64,000 nucleotides of DNA from Todiramphus chloris collaris (lineage: Eukaryota > Chordata > Aves > Coraciiformes > Alcedinidae). Where the stretch lies: positions 51,006,401 through 51,070,400 of the forward strand of contig JANVCC010000020.1 in the NCBI GenBank assembly GCA_025345505.1, written 5' to 3'. The first letter of the stretch is position 1. Each line of letters opens with the position of its first letter. Positions 1-12,419 of the stretch are shown here, piece by piece. Made by a program: the position numbers and the translations under genes. The notes under the pieces were generated by a model. The model saw only the letters and a list, made by a program, of their open reading frames with translations. It had not been told where the DNA came from and made no database searches.

Positions 1-129
1 CTTTTTCAGAGGGTAACTCTTCACACCGCTTGGCTGCGATAAGCCAAGAACGTGCTTCTATTTCGGGCACAAGGGCATTTTTAATTAACGAAGGTGCCGT
101 TACTCCGTCTCTACCTTCTGCAAACTTCT

Positions 130-660
130 CCTTGGTGCCAAACTCCCGTTTTCGGCGGAGGCTGAGCCCACGCCCTGCCCTGGCTGCGCGCTCGCGCCCG
201 CCGCGGGGTGCGAAGGGGGGGGGGGGCGTGCGCGGCGTGCGCGTGCGCGCAGGGCGAGCGGGCGCGTCCACGAGGCGGAGCCGCGCGTGCCGCTGCGAGG
301 GGCCGGGCCACCCCGGGAGCGCCCGCAGGTCAGTGCTAAAGGGGGGGGGGGCGCGCGAAGCGACCGTTACTGCCGTTAGCAGGCCACTCGCGCCGCGCTT
401 GAGGCTGGCGGAGGCGCGGAGCCGTGAGGAGGCCGGGGCGGTCCCGCTGGGCCCCGCGCGTTGTGGGGGGTGAGGAAGCTGCCGCGGAGAGGGGCGCGTC
501 GGCGAACAGGCCGGGCTGTGGTGGCGGCGGCGGCAGGGGATCCGAGGCCGGAGCAGGCAGACAGGCGCCCGGCCGGCCGGTGCTCCCCAGCCGCCCGGCG
601 GTGCCGCCTGTGTGAGGGATAAGGAGGAGCAGCCGTACCTGAGCGTCGGCACCGTCGTGT
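130..660 (+). promoter_or_regulatory. CpG island, probable distal BTBD3 promoter and 5' UTR exon
   Basis: This block is very rich in G, C and CpG, unlike the AT-rich sequence that follows. It contains GC-box-like GGGGCGG (about 435) and an NRF-1-like alternating run TGCGCGTGCGCGC at 238-250, and I see no TATA box. It also carries G12 (215-226) and G11 (341-351) runs. CpG islands in birds usually mark housekeeping or developmental promoters. The next gene on the + strand is BTBD3, so the simplest reading is a distal promoter with an untranslated first exon spliced to 12420. A candidate donor CAG|GTCAGT lies at 328/329. Open frames inside the island look like GC-driven noise. A divergent gene to the left of the window could share the island. 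Strand and transcript start are inferred. Confidence 0.6.
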
Positions 661-847
661 CGCGAAACTTGGAGAGAGAGAGCCGGGGGAGTTCGTGTGG
701 GGAGCGGTTCCCCCACACGAGCCGGGCTCTGAAGCTGCCAGTTCAGCCGGCACAAAGGCCCCCTGGAAGACGGTCTTTGCCCCATCAAAGTCATTATTTG
801 TGTCTGCAGCCGTTCCGAGAGGTTTCATTCTTACTTTTCTCTCTCCT

Positions 848-865
848 CCCCCCCCCCCCCCCCCC
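848..865. repeat. C18 homopolymer
   Basis: Uninterrupted run of 18 C just downstream of the CpG island, after a CT-rich stretch. Such tracts are prone to length error in assemblies. Confidence 0.95.
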
Positions 866-2604
866 TTACTTCTTTGAGTGCATGCAGCTGCCTTTTGTGC
901 AGAAGCGGGTTGGCTTCTTTACGGTGCTGGGAGCGAACCAGCTGTGATAAACCTCTTGAATGGTCGGTTGGTTTGGGAATCACACGTGAAGTGCGAGGAT
1001 CACCGAACTCGGGACCTGGCTGTGCCAACACGCCTGACCACCCAGGCAGGGGCTCCTCCCCGATGGGTGGGTGTAGGCTAGTGCTTCCACTTGGGGAAAA
1101 TTCAGTTATGGAAACCTAAAAGTTGGGGACTTTATGCTGTTTAAAGTGACGCTTCTTTAAAGAAGGCAGGTTTTAAGTATCAATTTAATAAACTTTGTAG
1201 ACGATATAATAATTTAACAAGTGTAGTTAATCATTTGCACAGATTTGATATGAATGCCACCTTCTCTTCCCCACATCGGTCCAACTACCTTAGGTACATG
1301 TATCTGAAGACTGACTAGTTAAGGGCCCACACCTTTACAAATTACTGTTCTCTTGTTTGTTTTCAGAAATTTCATCTGTGGTAACCTTCAGGTTTATAAA
1401 TTCATTTGCCTATACTGTTTCCTGAGCCGTGATGTGTTTAAAAACAGGAGGGACTAGTGGGTTGCTCTCACGCGAAGTGAGAAAGTATTTGTTGGAGTTA
1501 CAATATTCAAGTGTTCCTAAAATGATGATTACTAACATGTATGATTAAAACAACCAACTGACAATGTCTCATCTGAACAGTGCTGGTGGGGTGTTTCTGC
1601 ATTGTTGTAGTCTTCACCATACTCTGTTTTCAATTTGTAATCTGTATGTCAAACTTGAATATGTGTCCTGGGCCCTTTGCTTTTTGTAGAGAGAGATAAT
1701 GATGGGTTATAGGCACATAATACTATATTTGATGCTACATTTGTGCTAGAGGCAGGCTCAAAATCACTTTTATTGTGATGGGAAAGAATGGGTGTTACCA
1801 CTTCCTATGGAAAATGTGTGTGTTATGTCACAAGTCAAAGTGTCTTGGTTTTACTGGGTAATTTAACTTTTCAAATCAAATCTCTTAGGGCCTTATTTGA
1901 AATAAGTTCTGCAGGATTGGCAAAGGTGCATGTAGAGTGCGCTACTTTTTTTTTTTAATAAATCCCCACAGTAAGTACATTGCAGCTAACTTCACAATAA
2001 CTTCCTTTGTGTTTCCACTCCCATGATCCTTGGCACTGCCCTGAAGAAAACACCTTTCAGAAGCAATATAGAATTCCTTCAGCTTGTCCTTTCAGGCTGA
2101 GAAGAAAGGTGCAAGTTGCAGCAGTGATTTTGTTTATTTGGACACTTACCTGTTAGAGCTTGTGAGCAAGTCTGATGATGATAGCCTGTGTGTCACGTTG
2201 TCAGAAGAAATTTAGGTCTTCACCTGCTGTGTGAACTCATGCAAAGGATGCTAGTTTTGCAGCAGAATATCATCCATGCCCAGCATCTGCTTTATCTAAT
2301 AATTCAAGATAGTTCTCCTGTGATAATCTCTCTACTAACTCCTCAACCTTTCTGGCTATTGTTTTGTCTTGCGTGAGGAAATTCAAATATCTGAGCTGCT
2401 GTGGAAGCCCTTTTTTTGTGAGGGGCTATATAAATAAGTAATAAGCAATAGTTTCTTTCTCCAAAAGCTCACAGAAAAGGCAAAAGAAGGGAATAAGAGA
2501 TGGGATTCTTGGAAGGAAGAGATGAAAAGCTTCATGTGGTGAAAGTTGTCTTCAGTTTTGTTTTCTTCTGTAAAGTTGAATTCCAATCCCATACAAAACC
2601 GTAT

Positions 2605-2623
2605 GGGGGGGTGTGTGGGTGGG
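2605..2623 (+). other. G-rich tract, potential G-quadruplex
   Basis: A G7 run is followed by TGTGT, GGG, T, GGG. Splitting the G7 gives four runs of three G with loops of 1, 5 and 1 nt. GT repeats follow. Structure is inferred from the motif only. Confidence 0.5.
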
Positions 2624-2864
2624 TGTGTGTGAGAAAACTAAAGGGGGGAAAGCTTACGTAAAAGGTCACTTCACTCAAATTTACAAACTTCCTATTTTCC
2701 GGGCCTGGTTTGTCTGTTTTCTGATCCTGCTGCCCTCTCTGAGTTTAATAACTTGTCAAGCTAGAGTAAAAGAAAACCAAGCCAGTCCAATGTCTGGAAA
2801 GTGTTTTGAGTTTTAAAGCACTGGTGAACTGGTTGGTGATCTGTGAATGTCTGCTGGCTGTCAG

Positions 2865-3050
2865 AAAACAGATTTGGAAGGCATCTTGAGACATCACCTT
2901 GTCCAGCCCTGTTACCTGAGATTACATGATATCCTGAATAAGTATTTCACCAGAGGATCACATACCACTTCAGTACAGGGCTCAGTGACTTGTTGATAAC
3001 ATCCTCCTGAGACAGGATATATTATGTACCAGGTTAGACTCTAATCCACC
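2865..3050 (-). repeat. Possible degraded CR1 3' fragment
   Basis: The left end (GGAAGGCATCTTGAGACATC, then a TTGTCCAGCCCT block) resembles the reverse complement of a CR1 3' tail, in which GGAAGGGACCTCTGGAGATC precedes AGTCCAACCC. The match is diverged and fades to the right, so this is an old copy or a chance resemblance. Confidence 0.35.
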
Positions 3051-5298
3051 CTCACTGCAGTTTGTCCTCTTCACATCCAAAGCAATCTAAAGGAGTCATT
3101 TTCTTCAGAACAATACATTGTCTGGAGTTGAGTTTTGCTGCCTCCCTTTTTGCTCCAAGCATGCTTGGTTGCAAGAGTTTTCTGAGAGTATGAAAAGAAA
3201 GCAACTCTTTGGTCAGGTGGCATGTTTGCTTGTGCCTGATAGGTGTGGGATTTTATGTGTAGGCCTGCAATAGTTGATGCAACAAAATCCCTTTAAAATC
3301 TAATCCATAATATGCCATGTGCTACTTAATGGCATGTCACCTTGCCCACTTAGCGGGGGAGGAATGTGCAAGCCATAGTCTTTAACACTTGGGGAGGAGC
3401 TGAAGTTAGCTGTGTATTATTTACAAGAGAAATGTGTACAGCATCTTACAGTTCCTTAGATGCACTATTTTGCCTTCTTTTAGAGTCCTCAGTGTACAGG
3501 TCAATGCAGAGATGAAAGAAATCTGCCCTGTGGGACAGCTTGCTCAGTTTCTGTTGATGAATGCAGCTCAAAGGAATACCTGTGTGATGTTAGGGTAACA
3601 CCATGCACTTCAACATGAACAAAGTGCACGGAGGTACATTCAACTCCTTAATGCCATTTGATTTTGGTCTTCAGTAATAGTCTCCTTTCAGACCAAGGTG
3701 ATGCTACTCCATGAAAAAGTAAAGGGTTTTGTACTATATAAAACTTTATAATACATAAAACTAATGAGTATGTGTGTTTACCCTGAATATCTCCTTAATT
3801 ATGCTCTTACATTAGACTACTTGCTCCTTCCTTATTTTTTTCTTCTCTACTAAACTTCTGACATATCCTACAGTCTCTGAAACAGAGTTATTGTGAAGGA
3901 GAACAGGCATTTAGGGACGGCCTAACATTGCTAGACAAATATGTCTTAATGCTTAAAAATATACTCTGAAACTGGCATTTGAGGAGTATGTATATGTTCG
4001 TCTTGAAAATTCATTACTGTGAACTAGCTGCCATTAGCTTGTAAAGAGGAGAAATTGGCAAAATACTAAAGCATAACTGTTCTAATTGGCAAGTGGGACT
4101 GAAATAAATGGTGCAAAGGAAAGTAAATTTTAATTTCTAAAACAGTTGATAAAAATTTGGCAACTTCTTTATCCCCCTGTGGAACAGCCATTCAAACAGG
4201 CAGCATGTGCTGTGAGAGTCTGGAAACAAAGTTAAGGGCAAGTAACAAAGATTCACAGCTTGTAATGTGTGGCAAAGGAAGATTAATTCCATACAGTGCA
4301 GTTTAACAGATGTAATGTTTGGTCCCATTCCTTGAACTAAGTGGATGCAGCTCAGGTTAGCAGTAATCAGTCTCTCATATCTAAAACCTGGGGTCATTAA
4401 GCAATTGTAAAAACATTACAAGAGTTGTTACTTATGGGTTTTAATTGTCACTTTTGAGAAGTGAGACCCATTGTGTTTGAGAATACATTCCTTATCAAAT
4501 GTTTGGTTTGCCAATGGACTGACCTGTTCCTCTTTCGCTGACTGGGGTAATCTTCCTCTTTTGCCAATTTAAAATGCAGAGGGAACAAGAAGCTGTTCCA
4601 GTTTTTTTCTATTTAAAACACTGAGTGGTTCAAAGTGTGTTGTTCTGCTGTAAACACAAGTGTGCCAAGCTGTTGATATGCTTTGGGTTTTTAAGCTCTG
4701 TGTTCCTTAAACTTCACTAAATGTAAAACTATGAATTGGCATGATGTAGTTTGCCCATGACGGACCCTAATGACATTTACATTACAACGCCTAACCAAAC
4801 TTTCCAAAAGTCCCCTCTGTTGTTCTTAACCTTGTTGGAAAGTGCTGGTAGTGCAGCAGTCCCATGAGATGGAAGTTTGCAGGACACAGAACAGGTGTCG
4901 TGTGGGTTGTAGCAATATCCTTTCCCTCTTTTGTTTCACAGGGTACTTCAACACTCTGGTTTGGCATGGGGAATTTAGGTTATCTGCACATGAAAAATGT
5001 AGTCCTTGAATTATATGCCAACATAATCAACTATAATGTAGTCCCCCTGTGGATACTTGTGGGCTGGTTATTCTTCTAGTGGTATTGATTCTCACAAGTG
5101 AGGACTCAACTGAGAAAGTGTCTTCTCTTTGTCTGTGTTACCATTTGCATTTTGCAGACTTACTGTGTGTAGAGGGACAAAGACATTTGGGAACCACCGA
5201 TGTAAAGGAGCAGGGCCAGTCATCTTACCACCTGCCCTTTTTTTAGAGCCTATATTAATTTAACTGTTCAGTTTAAAAATAATAGTTTCTGAGACATG

Positions 5299-5316
5299 TT
5301 AATATATATATATTAA
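5299..5316. repeat. AT-rich palindromic microsatellite
   Basis: A perfect 18-bp self-complementary TTAA(TA)nTTAA sequence, continued to about 5325 by further TA repeats. Confidence 0.8.
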
Positions 5317-6253
5317 TATATATAAAGATTTGTCTAGATAGGCAAGATCTGTCTGTAAGACAGGAAGTTCTGTCTGTAGTCATCCCATCTGATCTCTCCC
5401 TTGAAATAGGCAGCATGTGAGTACTAATTGTAGTGGTGTTTTTTCTGAAGTGCACTAAGATCACTAGCTTCTTTCTCACAGGGCACTGAATGATCATTAA
5501 ATGCTAATGACTTTTGATTACTGTTGACCTCGGTCAATTTAGAATTAGTGACCTAGAGATGAAAACCACTGTATCTCATTACCAATTTCCTGAGCTATCT
5601 GATCTTTCCTTTGTAAGTCAGTTTCGGTAAGAGGCAGAGTAGAATTAAAGTTGACCTCTGTCTTATAAAAAGGGTTGAATGCTTTCAGGTTTGCAATATC
5701 ATGCTTAGAAATAAAAAAATAAAATAGTGACTAAGAATGAACTTATTTTTTGACCCCATAGATTGTCAAGAGCAAAACTCACCGTGAAGTGAAATGGACA
5801 AGCTAGAGTGGTAGTGATGGGGAAGAAATGCATAATTTGACACTTTTGAATTAGTAGAAGAACAGTCTGTCTCCTGTAACCTTGAATTGAATTATCGTTT
5901 TGTAGTTGCAAGTTTTCTCATCTCAGAGTTAATTTATAATTCTTGGTTTTACTTTTGACCTATCAAGAAGCAAATTAAAGTTTCTAGAATAAATTGCAAA
6001 ATCTGCTCTGGGATATTTTCTGCCTGCAGTTCCCAAACTGTGACATTGGGGAGTACATCTCAGCAGGCTAGTAAAATCATAGATTTCATGTTGTAATGAA
6101 GCATTTCACATTCTTTCTGTTCATTTGCACAGAAGATAATATTTGATAATTTACTGTAACAGGATCAAATTTGTCATTCTCTGTAGGTTCCTTAAACATA
6201 AGCCTTTCTTTATAAGGTTATGGTTTATGTGGACTGTCTGTCATTCATGCAGT

Positions 6254-6326
6254 AAACATAGTGTTGAAATCATAATGAAAATAATGCAACAAGCATGGTG
6301 TTGAAGTAATAATGAAAATACAAGAC
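6254..6326 (+). repeat. Diverged tandem duplication, unit about 37 bp
   Basis: Two adjacent copies share GTGTTGAA, then ATAATGAAAATA, at the same spacing (6254-6290 and 6291-6326) with several substitutions. It is a local duplication with no coding role visible. Confidence 0.65.
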
Positions 6327-6344
6327 AATTTTAAACATTTTTGC

Positions 6345-6425
6345 TTCTTTTTGGTTTGTTTTGTTTGTTTGTTTAGGTTTTTGGGTGGGGTTTTTTTGTG
6401 GGGTTTTTTGTTGTTGTTGTTTTCC
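6345..6425. repeat. T/G-rich low-complexity tract
   Basis: Repeated GTTT and GTTTT units with T7-class runs and a short TTG repeat. It is nearly the complement in composition of the A/C-rich tract about 400 bp downstream. Confidence 0.8.
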
Positions 6426-6762
6426 TTGCTTGCTTTAATTCACTAGCTGTACTTATTGTCACACAGGTGGGAACAAACCCTTCAACTTTAAAAACAGTAT
6501 AGAGAAGTCTTTTGTACTACCTTGTCTTTGGGGCATAAATACAAAGTTACCAAACCTCTCACTGGGGTTAAATTACAAAGTTTAAGCAGCTGAGCAAAAA
6601 AGTAACATTAGAAAATAACAGAGGAACAGGTTTGTGGAGAGCCAAGTGAAAATGACACGGAAGAAAAGAGGATGTTTATTCTTAAGTAAACATAGGGCTA
6701 AATGTAATTCTTAAATACAGTGTTTTGTTTTGAGTGCTTTGTCTCAAAAAGGATATTGCTGT

Positions 6763-6921
6763 ATAAAAAAAAAAACAAACAAACAAAACAAAAACCCAAA
6801 CAAAACCCAAAACAAACAAAAAAAACCCAACCAACCAAAAAAGCCCAATAAAACAAACAAGGGAAAAAAACCCAAACCCAACAAAAAACCAAACCAAAGA
6901 AACAAAACCAACAAAATTGAT
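6763..6921. repeat. A/C-rich low-complexity tract (AAAC-like)
   Basis: About 160 bp almost devoid of G and T, made of imperfect AAAC, AAAACCC and CCAA units. The open frames across it on both strands are Lys/Asn/Pro-rich or Phe/Gly/Leu-rich artefacts of composition. Confidence 0.9.
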
Positions 6922-7469
6922 TGCATATACAAGAAGGGCGCATTAAAAAGATTAAGACTGCTTTGGTAGGGAGACCAAAAAGAAGTGTCATGAAGAGACA
7001 TAGCCTCTGAGATAGCAAATAATAAAAGAATGAAAGAGTAAAAGCATCTTGTTCTTTAAGCTTCTGTTTTATGTAAGTTTGTATTTACCTGTTGTCTGAG
7101 CTGCTCAGGGCTTTCTGCTTTTGTTTTCTTTAAAGTATTAAGGGCATTTAGGGGGAAAAAAAAAAAAGTAACAACTATCTTAGTGGATAATATTACGCAA
7201 AGTGTTTAAATCCTCATTCTTTAAACACTAGTATTTAAGAAAAATATTTGCCAGCAAGTACGTTGCTAGTGTAGAATAAGATCTATAGCAAAATAAAATT
7301 CATCTATTTTGGACTTGGGTTTAAAGCTTCTAGTGTTGGTTCAAGATGCAGTTCTACTCTGGTACTTTTCTACTCTTTCCTAGCTCTTGGCTACTCAGGG
7401 AAAGAAACACTTTATATTCCAGCTTATCTTTAGTGTTGCCCGTCTTTCTCCCTGCTTTTAGTTGACTTC

Positions 7470-7493
7470 TTTTTTTTTTTTTTTTTTTTTTTT
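7470..7493. repeat. T24 homopolymer
   Basis: Uninterrupted run of 24 T. I see no recognisable retroelement on either side. Confidence 0.95.
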
Positions 7494-10232
7494 CCATAGA
7501 AGACCTTACTGAACTTTCAGGGACAGTTTTTCTGTGCAACACACAGAAGTGGATGCAATCTTGGTTACTTTCAGTGCTGCCAGTCAGAAACTTATGAGAG
7601 AGGAGGCTAGAAGATTTTGTCAGCTGTAATGCTTTTTTTTTTTTGTTGAGGAAATCAAGGGTAGAGCTATCAGTCTGCTTTCCAAATGAGCATTTTTACA
7701 AACAGAAGGGTTAAAATGGTAAGTGATTGAGGATGATTCTTCCAAGTGACTAAATAATTCATAGGTAGGTAAACAGAATTAGGCTCCTCAGCTGCATGGG
7801 TTTGGTTTGTTGAGTTTATTTGTTTTTTGAACTTGTACATTCCATTTCTAAATGAGTGCTTAAAGTCAAGTTAGATTCAATGAAACTTGTTAGTGGACAG
7901 GTAGATTTGTTAAACAGTAACATTGTATATTTATTTTGGTTAATCAAGGTGTAGCATCTGAATTTAATTTCCTTGTGACAGGAAATACAGAATGTAAACA
8001 AAGAATGTTAATAATGCATAGACATAATAACTGCCAAGGGAGAGACATGGCACCTTTACAAAAAAGAAATATATGCATTTCCTCATTGCCTACTTGGAAT
8101 TGATTCCTTTATTCATGATCTGGTTGTAACAGACAATTGAGAATTTTGTTGAAAGCTTGTTTGTTATGAAATTGTCCAGGTCACGTTGCTACATAAAGAA
8201 CAGACCTGTAAATGAGAGATACAGAAGAACACTTCTTAGAAGAAGAAGAAAAAAACCAAAAACCTAGAAAAACTTGGGTATACTTGCTACTGCAGCAGGA
8301 GAGACATGTAATAGGAGGAAGAATACTCCAGTCAACCCTGGGAATTATATGATTTCTCAGTTGGAAGTTACCTTTAGAAAGGCATAATTGTAGTAGTACC
8401 ATACTATTAAAAGTGGTACCAAAAGCTGGTCTACAATATGACTCCTGTGCCAACTCTCACAATGGTATCATGGTATATTATGGTCTTAAGGGATAAATAA
8501 AACTGAGATTGCAAGTGTATTGCCCATATTTGGATTTGAACAGCACAACTGATGATTCAGTTGTTCACAGTATTCAGTCAGGAGCTGATTTCCAAAGGCT
8601 TGTAATTTCTTCCTAATAATTTGAAAGGGACATGTAGTTTGCTGTCTAGTATCAGCCTCAAAATATAGTCCTTTGATAAATTCTTTGCCTCTGGCATTTT
8701 GGATTTTCCTTAGGCTGCTGTTAGAATTTAAGCATGGAATTTCCTACACCCTTTAAATTAAAATATTTCTGGTTTGACTACTTTGCTTATAAAGTAAAGA
8801 TTACTGTGCCTTTGAAGAGCTGTATTTCCCTTTTTCCAAGTTGTGTATATCAAGTTTGGTTCTGTTAATATCCACTGAATGAAGAAAAACGAGAATTGAC
8901 AAAGAAGATTAGGAATACACTGTAACAAGCTTTTAGAAATTGATAAATCTTTGAGTGAGAGAAGGTCAGTTTCCTTGATCCTCTTTCTGAAGATGGACTA
9001 ATATCAACTTGGGATTTTGACTAGTCTTTCAACAGGTAATATATAGGTTGCTTTTACTGACTGCTAAGGTATTGATTTGTAAATTCGTTACCAGTGTGTG
9101 TACATTAAAAGAGGAAAATTGTGTTGTGGAAAAATAAATGGAAGTTGCTGACAGACCAGAAAGAATAGGAAGTGCAACTAGCACTGATCCTTTGTTGGTT
9201 TTGTTTTTGTTTTCCATTTCACATGCATCTAATGACTGGTTTAGACTTACTTTCTGAGCTGATGAAATGCAATGGAAGGTGGTATAAAGCCTGTAACAGG
9301 TTTGCAGATTTTCAAAGGAATTTCTGGAGTCTATTGTGGAATCGTCACTGTTTTCCAGTTACAGCAAACCAGATTTTAGTGGCTAGATTAAGAACAGGCA
9401 AATATGGCAGCTGAGCTTTTTATTTACTGGGGTGAAGTTTTTATGTTGTCATGCAGATACTTCTTCTCTGCTGGGGTCTCTCTGACTTCTGGATTCAGAC
9501 AGAACATGCCTCAGCTGCAGCTTCAACCTCTCTCCCTTACGCAAGAAAACACAACATTTTATACACGTATTTTACAGAAGGCAGAAATATGGTGGACTCC
9601 TATGGGTTCACATTTATGATCTGCCTTTCCCAGACTGAGTTGACCAGTAAGTCCATCTGTCATTCTCTTTCTCTTCTGTAGCCTCTGAGTGACCTTGTTT
9701 GGTCTGATGCGTGTATAATCTTTGGATTGGTACTGGTCACATGGTTTGAAAAAAAGTACAAGAATCTTATTTTTCATGTACTATGGTAGTCCATAAAATG
9801 GACTTATGGAATTAAAATCGAATCATCTTTGCATCTCCCAACCACTGCTATCTTTCACCTTCTGCCACCTGCAATGCTGAGAACCAGATTTTCTGAGTGC
9901 CTGTTTTTTCTGTATCTTTTAGGTTGTTTGTTGGTTTTATTTATTAAAACTACTTCTTTTTTAAATGTCTGTCCTGTGCAGTGACAAAAGGGTTATTTTT
10001 GTAACTAGGGCTGGAAATTTACATAAGGAGACAAAAAAAATGCATGGAAACATAACAAACTCACGTCTTGTGCTGAGAATACTTGCTGTGCCCATTATAA
10101 ACTTTCAGCTGCAAGCAGTTCTAAACATCCTATCTGTGGGATGAGTTTCTTCTCCTTTACCTCTTCTTTTACCTCTCTATGGTTCAATAGGACTTAGCTT
10201 GTTAGTTTCCCTTCCAAGTCAATCTGTTGCAG

Positions 10233-10310
10233 ATAAAAAAGGAAGGAAAAAAAAGAGAAAAGGGCAGGTGGAGGGGGAGGGTTAGGGATAGAGAGAAGAG
10301 AAAGAAAAGC
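10233..10310 (+). repeat. Polypurine tract
   Basis: About 78 bp of nearly pure A/G on the + strand, including GGAGGGGGAGGG and AGAGAAGAGAAAG. The composition permits H-DNA or triplex formation; no function can be read from it. Confidence 0.75.
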
Positions 10311-11939
10311 ATTCTAGAAATTACTTCTGTGAAAATTACATAATCTGCCTCTCAATGTATTTAGGAACGTTATCTCTGCCTTTCAGCCACACCAGGCATA
10401 ACCCACCCTCTTCTTTTAAATTATCAGTGATGGAGATTTTGCACTAAGACGTTGGGTTGTGGAATGTGCAACTGAGGCATGGACATGTGTTCTTCTGTTT
10501 CCCCCTTCCATAACCAGTGACTTCAGACAGAGAGGACAGATGTGTTTCTGCAACGGTTTCATCTCAAACCACTGCAGCAACGTCCCTGATGGCTAAATGC
10601 AAAGGTGTTTAGTTAGTGCTTAATATGGATTGTCTCCCAAGGAGACCTGATAATCTCTGAAATACCTGCAGTTTCAGGTTTAAAGACATTCTGAGACTGT
10701 GTTACAAAGCCGTAGCTGTGATTCAAGCAATTGTGATGGTGCTTAAATAAATAGCCTGCGTATTGTCTCTGTGCTTCAGTTGAAGTCAGTGACAGGTTTC
10801 TGTCAGGGATTTCAGCAAGGTCAGACATTTCTCCATCAATCTTTGATCCATTTAATTTCATTCTTGTCCAGCAAAACTAATTAAGTCTAAAAGTGGCTAA
10901 ATTTGCTTTAAAAACAAAGATGATTTTTTCTTTAATACCTGAAAATTATTATGAAATCATATTTTAATCATGTTCCCGCAATATTTTGAAGTATGAAATA
11001 TTGACACCTAATACCTAATTTTTTAATTTAATTTTGTTTCTCCTCACTTTGGGTTTTAAGTGTCTATGCTTGCTTGCTTGTTGTTTTGTTTGTTTTTTTT
11101 TTTTAATACACCTGACCTCTACTGTTAAGGAAATCTGATCTAAATTTAAGTTCTAAGCAAACTAATGGCTGAAAATTAGTCTTCTTTCCTATTTAAATTG
11201 TTTGGTTTTCATAGTTTATATCCTGGTTCTTTCAGAAAGTATTTGTGAAGGAAATCAGAGTGTGTTTACATCTCAAGGAGCGATTTCTGTCCAAGACTCT
11301 AAATCATTCAGACTTTTTCATTTACTGCTTTGAAATATCGATTAAATTTGGTTTGCTTTAATCTGATTGCACATCTAGGAGTTTTCTTCTGATGTGGTGC
11401 AGCCATGTCTAGTGTAAGCTTGCTTAATTACCACTGCTTAGTGATTTGGGACCCCTGTCAAAGGCTATTACATTATCTAGAAACATAAGGAGTTAAAACT
11501 AAAGCTGTGACCTCATCTCTATTCATGTTACATTGGAGTACAAGCTGCGCTGAAGGGTATTGTTTAACTGCATCACTGTCTTTGCTGCAGCTAGTTGATT
11601 GCTTTAAGTTGGTTTTGATATCTGTAGCGTGTTCTTGCTAAACCAACTGTTATGATAGGGATTTGTGGGAATACTAGAGACAAATAAAGTCATGCTAATA
11701 TCCACTGCATGTGAAAATAGCTCCCACAGAAATATTTAGGCTCAAACACATCTTTCTACCTTATTACAACTTTTTATTGTTTCCCCTGTGAAAATTGAAG
11801 CAGCGTCAAGGAGAGCTAAAACACACACGCTTCTGGCCAGTCGTGCACTTACGCAACTGTTCGTGCCATTTATTACTTTATTACTTGGCACTACGCATGA
11901 AATGAGGAGTGCAACTGCTGTCCCTTTAATGTCAGAGCG

Positions 11940-12190
11940 GCATACGTTACAATAGGTGTCACTGTGCGGCTGGGTCCAATCGTTATCGGTGACTTCAGCT
12001 ATTGGCTCCCCACGCTGGCTGACTCCATCTGCAGGGCTGCAATACCTACTCTGTTCCCATCCCTTCAACACACAAGTTCAGCTCGCTGAGCAGCCGAGCA
12101 GCGCTACCCTGCGCGTCTCGCTAGCCCCCCTCGGAAAGCTGGTGCTGCAGCCAAGCGCGTACCTTCCTCGCAGGCTGTAGCACTTTCAGG
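11940..12190 (+). promoter_or_regulatory. Candidate proximal BTBD3 promoter
   Basis: A locally GC- and CpG-enriched segment in an AT-rich setting, ending about 240 bp before the first coding ATG. It has a CCAAT box at 11976-11980 and an inverted one (ATTGG) at 12001-12005, 20 bp apart, a spacing typical of NF-Y promoters. A CpG-containing stretch follows from about 12080 to 12175. No clear TATA box is seen. Transcripts starting here could read directly into the coding exon without using the acceptor at 12419. The alternative is a conserved 5' UTR or enhancer. Confidence 0.45.
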
Positions 12191-12419
12191 CGATTCCCGA
12201 TCAGGAGGGCTGGGAAGAAATAAAACTGGCAGGAATAATGGGGATGTATTTAACGATTCAAGTACTGGATCAAACTTAAAGCCAGTATTTTACTTGGTGC
12301 ACTGGAAAGGTCACCTTGTCTTGCTGGAAAAGAAGCAAACTCTCAGATCTGGTGCTGTTTAATAGCTTCCACCTGCATTTCTTAATGTTCCTGGCTAATT
12401 AGGCTATCTAGCTTTACAG

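Larger units (their letters stand above)
661..12419 (+). other. Putative BTBD3 5' UTR intron, no coding gene seen
   Basis: This is AT-rich, non-coding sequence between the CpG island and the acceptor at 12418-12419. Its open frames are short, match no family I recognise, and mostly follow low-complexity tracts. It holds a G-rich tract (2605-2623), an old repeat-like segment (about 2865-3050), T/G- and A/C-rich low complexity (6345-6425, 6763-6921), T24 (7470-7493) and a polypurine tract (10233-10310). The interpretation as an intron depends on the distal promoter being used by BTBD3. Confidence 0.5.

Noticed and set aside
30-947. Several overlapping open frames on both strands in and near the CpG island (up to 152 codons)
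   Set aside because: Arg/Pro/Gly/Ala-rich products explained by GC content and poly-G/poly-C runs; no domain or codon signature.
6682-7018. Phe/Gly/Leu-rich and Lys/Asn/Pro-rich open frames
   Set aside because: They translate the A/C-rich low-complexity tract; apparent membrane-protein look is compositional.
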